In this document: positions 34,973-41,205 of the stretch, one piece after another
Layout: every line of letters starts with the position of its first letter
Position numbering within the stretch: position 1 is the stretch's first letter
Assembly (NCBI RefSeq): GCF_040548735.1
Contig: NZ_JBEPSD010000002.1
Span: 248,001 to 312,000 of the forward strand
Direction of reading: 5' to 3'
Source of the DNA: Rhodanobacter soli
Lineage (GTDB): Bacteria; Pseudomonadota; Gammaproteobacteria; Xanthomonadales; Rhodanobacteraceae
DNA: 64,000 nucleotides
Notes under the pieces: model-generated
Databases searched by the model: none
What the model saw: only the letters and a program-made list of their open reading frames with translations
Told to the model about the DNA's origin: nothing
Position numbers and translations under genes: made by a program

Positions 34973-35027
34973 TCTAACATCTCATTCAAGCGGACGGCTG
35001 CGCCGCCGCTTAATTCAAGCGTTAGGT
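34973..35027 (+). repeat. attC 2
   Basis: R'' GTCTAAC at 34973-34979 and R' GTTAGGT at 35021-35027, with TTCAAGCGGACGGC and GCCGCCGCTT arms between. Confidence 0.9.
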
Positions 35028-35032
35028 GGCAC

Positions 35033-35374
35033 GTGAAATTACTGGGTACATTCACACAACGCTCTACCGCGCTGTTGGTTGTGCTTGGCATCGCCGCCTG
35101 CAATTCTGTACCAACAATCGACGGCAGTTCTGACGCTGCGTTCGATCGCAGCCATGCCCACCTCGTTGAGTCCATTTCATCGCAAGACCGCCTGCGTCTG
35201 AGCTTGGCAGAGCTTATTGTTCTCGCTCCACTTGGCTGCCTTTCAACCAAGCCAATTCCTGGACGACCCTTCTTAACCAAGAACCTCGGTGGTCAAGCCA
35301 GCATCAGATGCTGTCGCAAAGAGTTGGACGGTCTAACATTCAAAGACATCATCAGTCGTGCGTATCCTGAGTAA
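35033..35374 (+). CDS. Cassette 3: small lipoprotein
   Basis: A 113-residue protein starting at GTG 35033, five bases after attC 2. The signal ends in LGIAAC (lipobox, Cys 24). The mature part has HAHLVESISSQDRLRLSLAELIVLAPLGCLS and RCCRKELDGLTFKDIISRAYPE. The C-terminal half is helical with a CC pair. I recognise no family. An apparent extension upstream reads through attC 2 and is rejected. Confidence 0.65.
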   Translation: MKLLGTFTQRSTALLVVLGIAACNSVPTIDGSSDAAFDRSHAHLVESISSQDRLRLSLAELIVLAPLGCLSTKPIPGRPFLTKNLGGQASIRCCRKELDGLTFKDIISRAYPE

Positions 35375-35404
35375 ATTCGCCGATGGTCGCCATACATCGG
35401 TGCC

Positions 35405-35461
35405 ACCTAACCACTCGTTCGAGGCGGACAGCTTCGCCGCCGCTCAACTTAAGCGTTAGAC
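35405..35461 (+). repeat. attC 3
   Basis: ACCTAAC (35405-35411) to GTTAGAC (35455-35461), 57 bases, with the shared arms. Confidence 0.9.
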
Positions 35462-35474
35462 ACAGGGGAATAAC

Positions 35475-35855
35475 GTGCGTCACTTGAACAAAATAACCGT
35501 AGCTGCTGCTGCCATCTACGCCTTCGCTGCTTCGGCCGGGGAAGTAACCGTCACGAAAGAACTTCAGGCCGCTATGCAAGATATAGCCGTCCATTCCAAG
35601 GTCGTGATGATTGACGGCTCGGGAGCCACTCCGAACACCTTCCACGAAGACTCCGACCCCACGACTCTTCAAATTGTAATGTTGGCTAAGCCCTCAGACG
35701 GAACTGCTCAAGTTTCCAGCGATGGCGAGGTCATCTTTCTACAAAAAGACACCTCCGAGAAGGAGCAGCAGTCCCTATTTGCGACAGCCTTCTATCTCAA
35801 AGCCAAGGCGCGTGAGGCTGCTTCGCAACCGGCTAGCGCGCAGAGCTCACCGTAG
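35475..35855 (+). CDS. Cassette 4: secreted protein, 126 aa
   Basis: The GTG start at 35475 has AGGGGAAT about 10 bases ahead. The signal peptide covers residues 1-21 (ITVAAAAIYAFAASAG). The mature domain reads VTVTKELQAAMQDIAVHSKVVMIDGSG and TLQIVMLAKPSDGTAQVSSDGEVIFLQKD, ending in a helix with an Ala/Ser/Gln-rich tail. Probably periplasmic. Family unknown. The stop is 2 bases before attC 4. Confidence 0.68.
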   Translation: MRHLNKITVAAAAIYAFAASAGEVTVTKELQAAMQDIAVHSKVVMIDGSGATPNTFHEDSDPTTLQIVMLAKPSDGTAQVSSDGEVIFLQKDTSEKEQQSLFATAFYLKAKAREAASQPASAQSSP

Positions 35856-35857
35856 GC

Positions 35858-35914
35858 GTCTGACATCTCGTTCAAGGCGGACGGCTTCGCCGCCGCTTCA
35901 CTCCAGCGTTAGAC
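35858..35914 (+). repeat. attC 4
   Basis: GTCTGAC (one change from RYYYAAC) at 35858-35864 to GTTAGAC at 35908-35914, 57 bases. Confidence 0.88.
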
Positions 35915-35917
35915 CTC

Positions 35918-36322
35918 ATGAAGAGACTCCTTGCAGCCCTTATGGTTTTCATCAGTATCAGCGCTTACGCAACTGATGCATTTCACTACGATCAGCGCTT
36001 GGCAATCGATCTTTCTCGTGCGTACTTAAGCGCTTTCAATCGGCAACATCCAGCTCAAAGTGGCTACACGGACGCTGCTCATGGGCTGGTCTCATCTGCT
36101 ATCGCTGCTCACGACCGGCATCTGGTCTTTGTCACTTTTGCAGGTAGCAGCGGTCCAGCTGGTTCTTACGTAGAGTTGGAGCTTTGCAAAGAGACAAATT
36201 TGCTCACCGTTGTCGAAGCTGGTGCTGTCGACAACATCCAAGCCTACCGAGACGGCGTTATGCGCGTTAACTCAAAAGTATATGTTGCAAGCCCAGCTGT
36301 ATGCCCAATCGAAGCGCCATGA
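35918..36322 (+). CDS. Cassette 5: secreted protein, 134 aa
   Basis: ATG 35918 is three bases after attC 4. A signal peptide covers residues 1-18 (LAALMVFISISAYA). The mature domain contains RLAIDLSRAYLSAFNRQHP, HDRHLVFVTFAGSSGPAGSYVELELCKETNLLTVVEAGAV and a second cysteine near the C-terminus, so a disulfide is possible. The layout (helix, then strands around a GSSGPAG turn) gives no family I can name. Confidence 0.68.
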   Translation: MKRLLAALMVFISISAYATDAFHYDQRLAIDLSRAYLSAFNRQHPAQSGYTDAAHGLVSSAIAAHDRHLVFVTFAGSSGPAGSYVELELCKETNLLTVVEAGAVDNIQAYRDGVMRVNSKVYVASPAVCPIEAP

Positions 36323-36323
36323 T

Positions 36324-36380
36324 GCCTAACATTTCGTTCAAGGCGGACGGCTACGCCGCCGCTTAACTCTAGCGTTAGGC
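36324..36380 (+). repeat. attC 5
   Basis: GCCTAAC (36324-36330) to GTTAGGC (36374-36380), 57 bases, perfectly complementary outer cores. Confidence 0.92.
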
Positions 36381-36404
36381 TTCACAAACAAGGGGACGCA
36401 GCCT

Positions 36405-36815
36405 ATGAAATTTGATGTTAAGGCCGCGATGGCTCGATACAAAGATGCCGGAGTGGATGAGTTGGTGCGAATCGCTTTCGTACAATCCGCAGACTTTACG
36501 CAGGAGGCAGTTTATCTCGCTCGCGAGGAACTTCATGGCCGCGGAGTGGATGGACCAAACCATCCCCTTGCATCCCATGCTGCCGCAGCACTACATGAAA
36601 AAGATGAAGCTGAGACAACTCACGCTCAACTTCCTGCAAATGCACTGGTGCTTATCCTCAGTTTTATTTTTGCCGATCTTTTCGCAATAGTTGCAGCGTT
36701 GCTATATTCATCCGCCGGACGCAAGAAGGCCACCGCACAGACTTGGAAAGCATTCTTCGGCTGGGCAGCCCGATTGATTGTGTTTGGGCTGTTCATGATT
36801 CCGTGGGGCAAGTGA
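36405..36815 (+). CDS. Cassette 6: two-helix membrane protein, 136 aa
   Basis: The N-terminal ~75 residues are soluble and helical (VKAAMARYKDAGVDELVRIAF, YLAREELHGRGVDG). Two transmembrane helices follow (ALVLILSFIFADLFAIVAALLY and GWAARLIVFGLFMIPW). The first part resembles short soluble heads seen in DUF-type membrane proteins. AAGGGGACGC precedes the ATG. Function unknown. Confidence 0.7.
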   Translation: MKFDVKAAMARYKDAGVDELVRIAFVQSADFTQEAVYLAREELHGRGVDGPNHPLASHAAAALHEKDEAETTHAQLPANALVLILSFIFADLFAIVAALLYSSAGRKKATAQTWKAFFGWAARLIVFGLFMIPWGK

Positions 36816-36816
36816 T

Positions 36817-36873
36817 GCCTAACATCTCGTTCAAGGCGGACGGCTACGCAGCCGCTCAACTCCAGCGTTAGGC
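36817..36873 (+). repeat. attC 6
   Basis: GCCTAAC (36817-36823) to GTTAGGC (36867-36873), 57 bases. Confidence 0.92.
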
Positions 36874-36878
36874 GGCAC

Positions 36879-37322
36879 ATGAAGGACCATCCCTCTTGGA
36901 AGCAAGAAGGCACCGTCTCGCTCTGGAGATACACAGAGTTCCCCAAGAAGTTCGGCGGCTGGCACATCACCGCCAATAGCGACGGCATCTCGTCGCTTCT
37001 AGCTCTGCTGCAGTTGCTTGTCGGCACCCCTGGTGCCTATCGCACGGTTGCTGTCATGCCGCCTTCGCCCGCGGTGCTGCGTGTACCCAACTTCCAGAAA
37101 GGGGATGCCTTGTGGTCCGCCCCAGCCAAATGGCGCCTTCAATGCACATCGGAAGACACTTGGCAGTTTCCCCTTGAGCTTGAGCCAGCTACCCTCACCG
37201 TGGGCGGAAAGTTTTTGCGGCAGCTTGAAGCAGGACTTAGGGGAATCCCCAAGGGCGAGGGAGATTTCGGCATAGGACTGTCACCACCTCTTTATTTCTG
37301 GTGGTGGCCGCGTTCCGCCTAA
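36879..37322 (+). CDS. Cassette 7: cytosolic hypothetical protein, 147 aa
   Basis: ATG 36879 is five bases after attC 6. There is no signal peptide or membrane helix. Visible segments are SLWRYTEFPKKFGGWHITANSDGISSLLALLQLL and ALWSAPAKWRLQCTSEDTWQFPLELEPATLTVGG, ending in an aromatic run (PPLYFWWWPRSA). The many tryptophans and the FGGWHITANSDG turn suggest a compact folded domain. Family unknown. The stop falls inside attC 7. Confidence 0.65.
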   Translation: MKDHPSWKQEGTVSLWRYTEFPKKFGGWHITANSDGISSLLALLQLLVGTPGAYRTVAVMPPSPAVLRVPNFQKGDALWSAPAKWRLQCTSEDTWQFPLELEPATLTVGGKFLRQLEAGLRGIPKGEGDFGIGLSPPLYFWWWPRSA

Positions 37323-37373
37323 CATCTCGTTCAAGGCGGACGGCTTCGCCGCCGCTCAACTCCAGCGTTAGAT
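37317..37373 (+). repeat. attC 7
   Basis: GCCTAAC (37317-37323) to GTTAGAT (37367-37373), 57 bases. It overlaps the last codons of the preceding gene. Confidence 0.92.
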
Positions 37374-37379
37374 TTAGCC

Positions 37380-37712
37380 ATGGCAATCGGCTCCAACCAA
37401 AACATTGATGCTGGGCTTCGACGCATACGTGCAAGGCGGCGACGTGTGCTGGTGCTGCTTCTTGGCTTCCTGCCAGTCATGGGGCTGACATCGCTTGTGT
37501 TTAAATCCGGCAACGTTTCGGGCGTGGTTACGGCTTGCTACGCGGCGGTGCTTCTGTATTCCGCCGTGTTGAGCGCCTTCAGCAACTGTCCAAAATGTGG
37601 CAACACTTTTTGCATGCCCTCGTGGTCAAATCCCTTTGCCCAGCGCTGCATGAATTGTGGTCTACCTTTGTCAGGAGAGCCTCACAGTGCAGTCTCGGGT
37701 AAGGAAATCTAA
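37380..37712 (+). CDS. Cassette 8: membrane protein with zinc-ribbon motif
   Basis: A 110-residue protein. A basic N-terminus (LRRIRARRRRVL) is followed by two membrane helices (VLLLGFLPVMGLTSLVF and GVVTACYAAVLLYSAVLSAF), then a cytoplasmic CPKC...CMNC zinc ribbon (NCPKCGNTFCMPSWSNPFAQRCMNCGLPLSG). Small membrane zinc-ribbon proteins of this type are common but uncharacterised. The start is 6 bases after attC 7. Confidence 0.72.
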   Translation: MAIGSNQNIDAGLRRIRARRRRVLVLLLGFLPVMGLTSLVFKSGNVSGVVTACYAAVLLYSAVLSAFSNCPKCGNTFCMPSWSNPFAQRCMNCGLPLSGEPHSAVSGKEI

Positions 37713-37763
37713 CTACTCGTCCAAGGCTGACACCTCCGCCGCCGCTTAACTCCAGCGTTAGAG
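37708..37763 (+). repeat. attC 8, slightly diverged
   Basis: ATCTAAC (37708-37714) to GTTAGAG (37757-37763; last base off consensus). The left arm is altered (GTCCAAGGCTGACACC). Confidence 0.82.
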
Positions 37764-37766
37764 CCT

Positions 37767-38126
37767 ATGAACTTCTTCGCCTTTTTCCTCGGAGCCTCCA
37801 TCGGATTGTTGAGCTGGTCGTTCCTCACTCGCTTTTCTTACGCTGTCCATGACGTCACACACAAGATCACTCTAGCTACCAAACTCAGCGCCCCAAATGG
37901 TCGAGCACTTTTCAAAAAAATGTTGTGGTGGGCTACGGGGATAGCCATCGTCTGGCTCGTGGTTTTCGGGGGAACTTGCTTGCATTTTGCGCACTCGGAT
38001 TCGTCCCAACAGTTCCTTGCGTGGCTCTTTGGGGGCGTGACAATAACTCCAAGTTTCATCGCATACACCATCACTAGAGCGGTGCGTCGCTTCAACAAAC
38101 GTAAAGTTGAACGGGCGCAGCTCTAA
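37767..38126 (+). CDS. Cassette 9: membrane protein, 119 aa
   Basis: Three hydrophobic segments (FFAFFLGASIGLLSWSFLT, MLWWATGIAIVWLVVFGGTCL, FLAWLFGGVTITPSFIAYTI) with a charged C-terminus (RRFNKRKVERAQL). It is probably an inner-membrane protein. No family is recognised. ATG 37767 lies three bases after attC 8 and the stop lies in attC 9. Confidence 0.68.
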   Translation: MNFFAFFLGASIGLLSWSFLTRFSYAVHDVTHKITLATKLSAPNGRALFKKMLWWATGIAIVWLVVFGGTCLHFAHSDSSQQFLAWLFGGVTITPSFIAYTITRAVRRFNKRKVERAQL

Positions 38127-38177
38127 CCACTCGTTCAAGGCGGACGGCTTCGCCGCCGCTTAACTCCAGCGTTATGC
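38121..38177 (+). repeat. attC 9
   Basis: CTCTAAC (38121-38127) to GTTATGC (38171-38177), 57 bases. Both outer cores carry one change but the arms are intact. Confidence 0.88.
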
Positions 38178-38181
38178 CTCT

Positions 38182-38617
38182 ATGAGCCAACACCGTCGCC
38201 CCATTTGGTTTGCCGTGCTGGTTACGCCATGGGCTGTTCCGCTCGCTTTTGTGCTTTGGTCAATTTTTGCCGTCCTCTTCACAGAGGGTGTTAGCGGGCT
38301 CAAGGGCTGGCCCGTTCTGCTCGGCTTCTTTGTCTTTGCCCTCCCGGTTACCTACGCGGCCATGCTCATCATCGGGCTTCCTTACGTGCTGTGGCTCAGG
38401 GCGCGTGGTGCTCTCACATTTTCGTTTGTTTGCATCGGTGCAGTCCTTGCAGCAATTGTTGCCATACCAGTTTTTGGCTGGCTAACTGGCCCGCACATTC
38501 CACCCAGCGGGGGTAAGCATCCTGTTGTCTGGCGCGTTAGGCCTGCTTTCGGGCTTAGTCTTCTGCATCGCGGCAGGCATAACATTTCGTCCAAGCGGAT
38601 GCCGTACCGGCGCCTAA
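38182..38617 (+). pseudogene. Cassette 10: membrane protein with a frameshift
   Basis: The frame from ATG 38182 encodes three hydrophobic segments (WFAVLVTPWAVPLAFVLWSI, LLGFFVFALPVTYAAMLI, FVCIGAVLAAIVAIPVFGW). It then loses membrane character at a run of five G (38509-38513). Removing one G restores a fourth helix (SILLSGALGLLSGLVFCIAA) and a stop at 38615-38617, inside attC 10. So the gene is frameshifted, or the run of G holds a sequencing error. Family unknown. Confidence 0.65.
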
Positions 38618-38631
38618 CTCCAGCGTTAGCC
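38577..38631 (+). repeat. attC 10, diverged
   Basis: GCATAAC (38577-38583) to GTTAGCC (38625-38631). The central arms differ from the array consensus (GATGCCGTACCGGCGCC). Confidence 0.8.
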
Positions 38632-38645
38632 GGCAAAGGAAGCCC

Positions 38646-38942
38646 ATGGCCATGAGTCGCCAGTTCGTTCTAGCTCTGCTGGCAATTGGTTGTGCCGCTT
38701 GCGGCCACCGTGACCTTCGGGGTTCTGTCACGCCCTCGTCAGATGGCCGCACCTATCTGGTTGTGGCCGACGACAATGGTGGTCAATGTGGTCCGCTGAC
38801 AGTTGATGGCAAGATTTGGGCCTACCCCATAGGTGCACGTGGTCAAATAGAGCCCGGAGATCATGTCATCAAATGTGGTGGGGAAATTTCATTTTCCATT
38901 CCCGCGCAAAGCATCTTTAGGTTCGACTATTGGGGGCCGTAG
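38646..38942 (+). CDS. Cassette 11: small lipoprotein
   Basis: A 98-residue protein with a signal (QFVLALLAIGCAACG; likely lipidated at Cys 16 or 19). A beta-rich mature domain follows: TYLVVADDNGGQCGPLTVDGKIWAYPIGARGQIEPGDHVIKCGG, ending FSIPAQSIFRFDYWGP. The PGDHVIKC and FRFDYWGP elements are well formed, so this is probably a conserved but unnamed family. GGAAG lies near the ATG 38646. Confidence 0.7.
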   Translation: MAMSRQFVLALLAIGCAACGHRDLRGSVTPSSDGRTYLVVADDNGGQCGPLTVDGKIWAYPIGARGQIEPGDHVIKCGGEISFSIPAQSIFRFDYWGP

Positions 38943-38948
38943 CGCCTC

Positions 38949-39004
38949 GGCTAAAACTCGTTCAAGGCGGACGGCTACGCCGCCGCTCAACTCCAGCGTT
39001 AGGC
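38949..39004 (+). repeat. attC 11
   Basis: A left core degraded to GGCTAAAAC-like sequence, intact arms, and R' GTTAGGC at 38998-39004. Confidence 0.85.
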
Positions 39005-39015
39005 GTACCCTCAAA

Positions 39016-39261
39016 ATGAGTTTCCTAGCCAAGCTCAGACAAAGGATCAACCGCGATGATGGTAGGTACTATCAGATCGGTAATCGACCGTTAGGTGGAC
39101 TTGAGGTAGTTGGTTTGCTCGTCTTCGTCGGCGCACTGGTCTTATGGCAGCTCCACGATGAAACTGGCATCAGCAGCATATGGGCTCTTGCAGCAGGCGT
39201 CGTTGGTTTGCTTCTGACAATTTTAGGTAAGGTCGGCAAACGTGGCGGGCCGCGCGCCTAA
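39016..39261 (+). CDS. Cassette 12: two-helix membrane protein, 81 aa
   Basis: It starts at ATG 39016, eleven bases after attC 11. A basic lead (FLAKLRQRINRDDGRYYQIG) precedes two membrane helices (LEVVGLLVFVGALVLWQL and IWALAAGVVGLLLTILG) and a short basic tail. A longer in-frame reading would run back through attC 11 and is rejected. Function unknown. Confidence 0.65.
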   Translation: MSFLAKLRQRINRDDGRYYQIGNRPLGGLEVVGLLVFVGALVLWQLHDETGISSIWALAAGVVGLLLTILGKVGKRGGPRA

Positions 39262-39312
39262 CCACGCGTTCAAGGCGGACGGCTGCGCCGTCGCTTAACT
39301 CCAGGGTTAGGT
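39256..39312 (+). repeat. attC 12
   Basis: GCCTAAC (39256-39262) to GTTAGGT (39306-39312), 57 bases, with small changes in the right arm (AACTCCAGGG). Confidence 0.9.
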
Positions 39313-39329
39313 ATGTCAAGGGAGTGCAT

Positions 39330-39575
39330 ATGCAATATGCCATTAGACGTTACTTCAAGATCTTCATCGGCGTAATCGGCGCACTCGTATCTGGCGCCCT
39401 GATCGTGTCGGGTCTCAGGGGCGGCTCTTTGCCCGGCTTTAGCCGAGCAGACCTCATAGCGGGCGTTGTGTATCACGACGCATCACAGGCATCACAATTC
39501 TGGTTCACCATCTTTTTCTGGTCAGTGGTTTGTGCGGGCTTCATTTGGCTTGCTTGGTCCGCCTATCGCGACTAA
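39330..39575 (+). CDS. Cassette 13: two-helix membrane protein, 81 aa
   Basis: AAGGGAG (39318-39324) selects ATG 39330. Two membrane helices are visible (FKIFIGVIGALVSGALIVSGL and FWFTIFFWSVVCAGFIWLAW), with a loop of about 20 residues between them. No family is recognised. The stop overlaps the next, degenerate attC. Confidence 0.65.
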   Translation: MQYAIRRYFKIFIGVIGALVSGALIVSGLRGGSLPGFSRADLIAGVVYHDASQASQFWFTIFFWSVVCAGFIWLAWSAYRD

Positions 39576-39625
39576 CAGCTTGCCTGACCAGTCGACTTCG
39601 CCGTTGTTTAGCCACAGCCTCAGGC
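39570..39625 (+). repeat. attC 13, degenerate
   Basis: GACTAAC (39570-39576) is a good R''. The remainder is decayed and ends in CTCAGGC at 39619-39625, exactly where R' is expected (56 bases). Confidence 0.55.
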
Positions 39626-39688
39626 CACAAGAGCAATGGACATCTCTGAGACCTGCTTGACCGTGGAGCTGCGGCGTTCGAGCTTGGC

Positions 39689-40005
39689 GTGCCTGTTGCA
39701 GCGGTCATCGCCTTGGCGTTCGCGCCCGGAATGCGGAAGTTCGCTGCCTTGTTGCTGGGAGCCGTGACACCCTTGTTGGTCGCTTACGTCCTCATGGCGG
39801 GATCGTATTTTTTCGAAACGGGAGAGCCTTCCGGCAGGTTTCCCTTTTCTGCTGTGTGGATGATGTCTTTGTTGTTTACCTAGCGCTTGCGATAGTGTGG
39901 GCGGTGCTAGCATTCATTCCAAAGCCATCCAACTTGTACGTCCGATACTTTGCCGGCTTGTTGTCGGCTCCAATGTCCTGCGCTTTGCTCAGTTTGATCT
40001 CGTAG
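39689..40005 (+). pseudogene. Cassette 14: decayed membrane-protein gene
   Basis: A frame from GTG 39689 encodes AAVIALAFAPGMRKF and LLLGAVTPLLVAYVLMAGSYFF but stops at 39883. From about 39856 a second frame encodes VDDVFVVYLALAIVWAVLAF and IPKPSNLYVRYFAGLLSAP, ending at 40005. Together they look like one small membrane protein broken by a frameshift near 39850. No good start codon or ribosome site remains, and the flanking attC sites are also decayed. Confidence 0.5.
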
Positions 40006-40038
40006 GCGGATACGCGCCGCCTAACTCCAGCGTTAATG
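40003..40038 (+). repeat. attC 14, left half lost
   Basis: Only the right part is recognisable: GGCGGATACGCGCCGCCTAA, then CTCCAGC and GTTAATG (40032-40038). Confidence 0.7.
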
Positions 40039-40043
40039 CCAAG

Positions 40044-40565
40044 ATGACTTCTTTCGACATCCACCTTGACGATCTGGGAAGCTCCGAAGTTCGTGCTTTG
40101 CTGCGCGAGCACCTCGAATCCATCGCGCCTACTGCTCCGCCAGAAAGCCGGCATGCCCTGGACCTCAATGGCCTGCGTGGGCCGGATATCACTTTCTGGA
40201 GCGCTTGGGACGGGCCGGTGCTGGCCGGGTTTGGTGCACTCAAGCACTTGACGGAGTCACACGCAGAGGTCAAATCCATGCGCACCGCCACATTGCACCG
40301 GCGGCAAGGTGTGGCGTCTCGAATTCTTCAACACCTCATTCAGGAGGCCATCGCTCGTGGCTATTCGAGGCTGAGTCTGGAAACAGGTTCAATGGAGTTT
40401 TTTGCTGCTGCACGGCGTTTGTATGAGGCAAATGGATTCCAGCCATGCGCTCCCTTTGGGAACTACAAACCCGACCCAAATAGCGTGTTCATGACAAAGG
40501 AGATCGGCGAGTTGGCGCCCAACAGTTCGTCCAGACGGGCGCGCGATGAGCCGCGCAACGCTTGA
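40044..40565 (+). CDS. Cassette 15: GNAT-family N-acetyltransferase
   Basis: A 173-residue acetyltransferase. GNAT motifs are FGALKHLTESHAEVKSMRTA (beta-4), HRRQGVASRILQHLIQEAIARGY (acetyl-CoA pyrophosphate loop, RRQGVA) and LETGSMEFFAAARRLYEANGFQPCAPFGNY (beta-6/7). The closest style is PaiA/YitH-like small-molecule or peptide acetyltransferases. It is the only cassette product with a clear enzymatic family and could confer detoxification. The stop lies inside attC 15. Confidence 0.88.
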   Translation: MTSFDIHLDDLGSSEVRALLREHLESIAPTAPPESRHALDLNGLRGPDITFWSAWDGPVLAGFGALKHLTESHAEVKSMRTATLHRRQGVASRILQHLIQEAIARGYSRLSLETGSMEFFAAARRLYEANGFQPCAPFGNYKPDPNSVFMTKEIGELAPNSSSRRARDEPRNA

Positions 40566-40579
40566 CTCCAGCGTCACAC
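40517..40579 (+). repeat. attC 15, diverged right end of array
   Basis: GCCCAAC (40517-40523) to GTCACAC (40573-40579), with altered, GC-rich arms (CGGGCGCGCGATGAGCCGCG). No further site follows. Confidence 0.7.
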
Positions 40580-40633
40580 CTCCTTCGCCTGGAACGAATC
40601 TGATCAACCCATGATCTAGTGCAGGAGGGCGAG

Positions 40634-41089
40634 ATGATCGAACGACCGACCCGCTATCGGAACACTGTCGTGCCTCACATCTATGTCGATGGAGCGTCGG
40701 ATGGCATCGCCTTCTATGACCGGGCGTTCGGTGCGGTTGAGTTGTTACGGGTCAACCGTCCCGACGGCAAGATATTGCACGCCGAGATCTCGGTATGCGG
40801 CTCGCTGGTGATGATTGGCGACCCGGACGACAAGCTCTACGCGGAGCCACGGGCGCTTGGCCGCTGCACGGCGAGTCTCCATATTTTTTCCGATGACAAC
40901 GAGGCCTTGCTGCGGCGCGCAGTCGAAGCCGGCGCCGAAGAAATTCAGCCACCTACAGACTTGTTCTATGGCGCCAATTCCGCCAGCGTGCGCGATCCCT
41001 TCGGTCATGTCTGGGTACTCCTGACCTGGAAGCAGGATCTGGAGCCAGCCGAAATTGAATGTCGCGGAAATGCGCTGCTGAATCGGTAA
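40634..41089 (+). CDS. VOC-family protein (PhnB/glyoxalase-like)
   Basis: A 151-residue vicinal oxygen chelate protein with two beta-alpha-beta modules: VVPHIYVDGASDGIAFYDRAFGAVELLRVNRPDGKILHAEI and SLHIFSDDNEALLRRAVEAGAEEIQPPTDLFYGANSASVRDPFGHVWVL. GGAGGGCG precedes ATG 40634. It lies just outside the last attC and has no attC after it, so it is chromosomal rather than a cassette. Confidence 0.88.
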   Translation: MIERPTRYRNTVVPHIYVDGASDGIAFYDRAFGAVELLRVNRPDGKILHAEISVCGSLVMIGDPDDKLYAEPRALGRCTASLHIFSDDNEALLRRAVEAGAEEIQPPTDLFYGANSASVRDPFGHVWVLLTWKQDLEPAEIECRGNALLNR

Positions 41090-41205
41090 GCGGTCGAGCT
41101 GGCCCCGACAGCCGTGCTACCTTGAAAGCCGTGTCAGCCCGAAAGTCCCGCGTGCGCTTCATGGAACCCGCACGCTGACCCTGGCTTTCGGGTCTGCATA
41201 CGGGA

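Larger units (their letters stand above)
34375..40579 (+). mobile_element. attC gene-cassette array without integrase (CALIN)
   Basis: Fifteen attC-like sites, most 55-57 bases long and nearly identical, separate small plus-strand genes over 6.2 kb. The general form is R'' (RYYYAAC), TTCAAGGCGGACGGC, CGCCGCCGCT, AACTCCAGC and R' (GTTRRRY). This matches the short attC type seen after aadA7-like and Xanthomonas cassettes. Genes start 3-30 bases after one site and stop at the edge of the next. GC is visibly lower than in the flanks. No intI is within the window, so the array is either orphaned or part of a chromosomal integron with its integrase elsewhere. Confidence 0.92.

Noticed and set aside
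34796-35374. A longer gene starting upstream of attC 2
   Set aside because: It would translate through the attC site. The cassette gene starts at GTG 35033 with a lipoprotein signal.
34375-40579. CRISPR array interpretation of the regular repeats
   Set aside because: Repeats are 55-57 bases and 300-500 bases apart, with genes between them and complementary RYYYAAC/GTTRRRY ends. They are attC sites, not CRISPR repeats.
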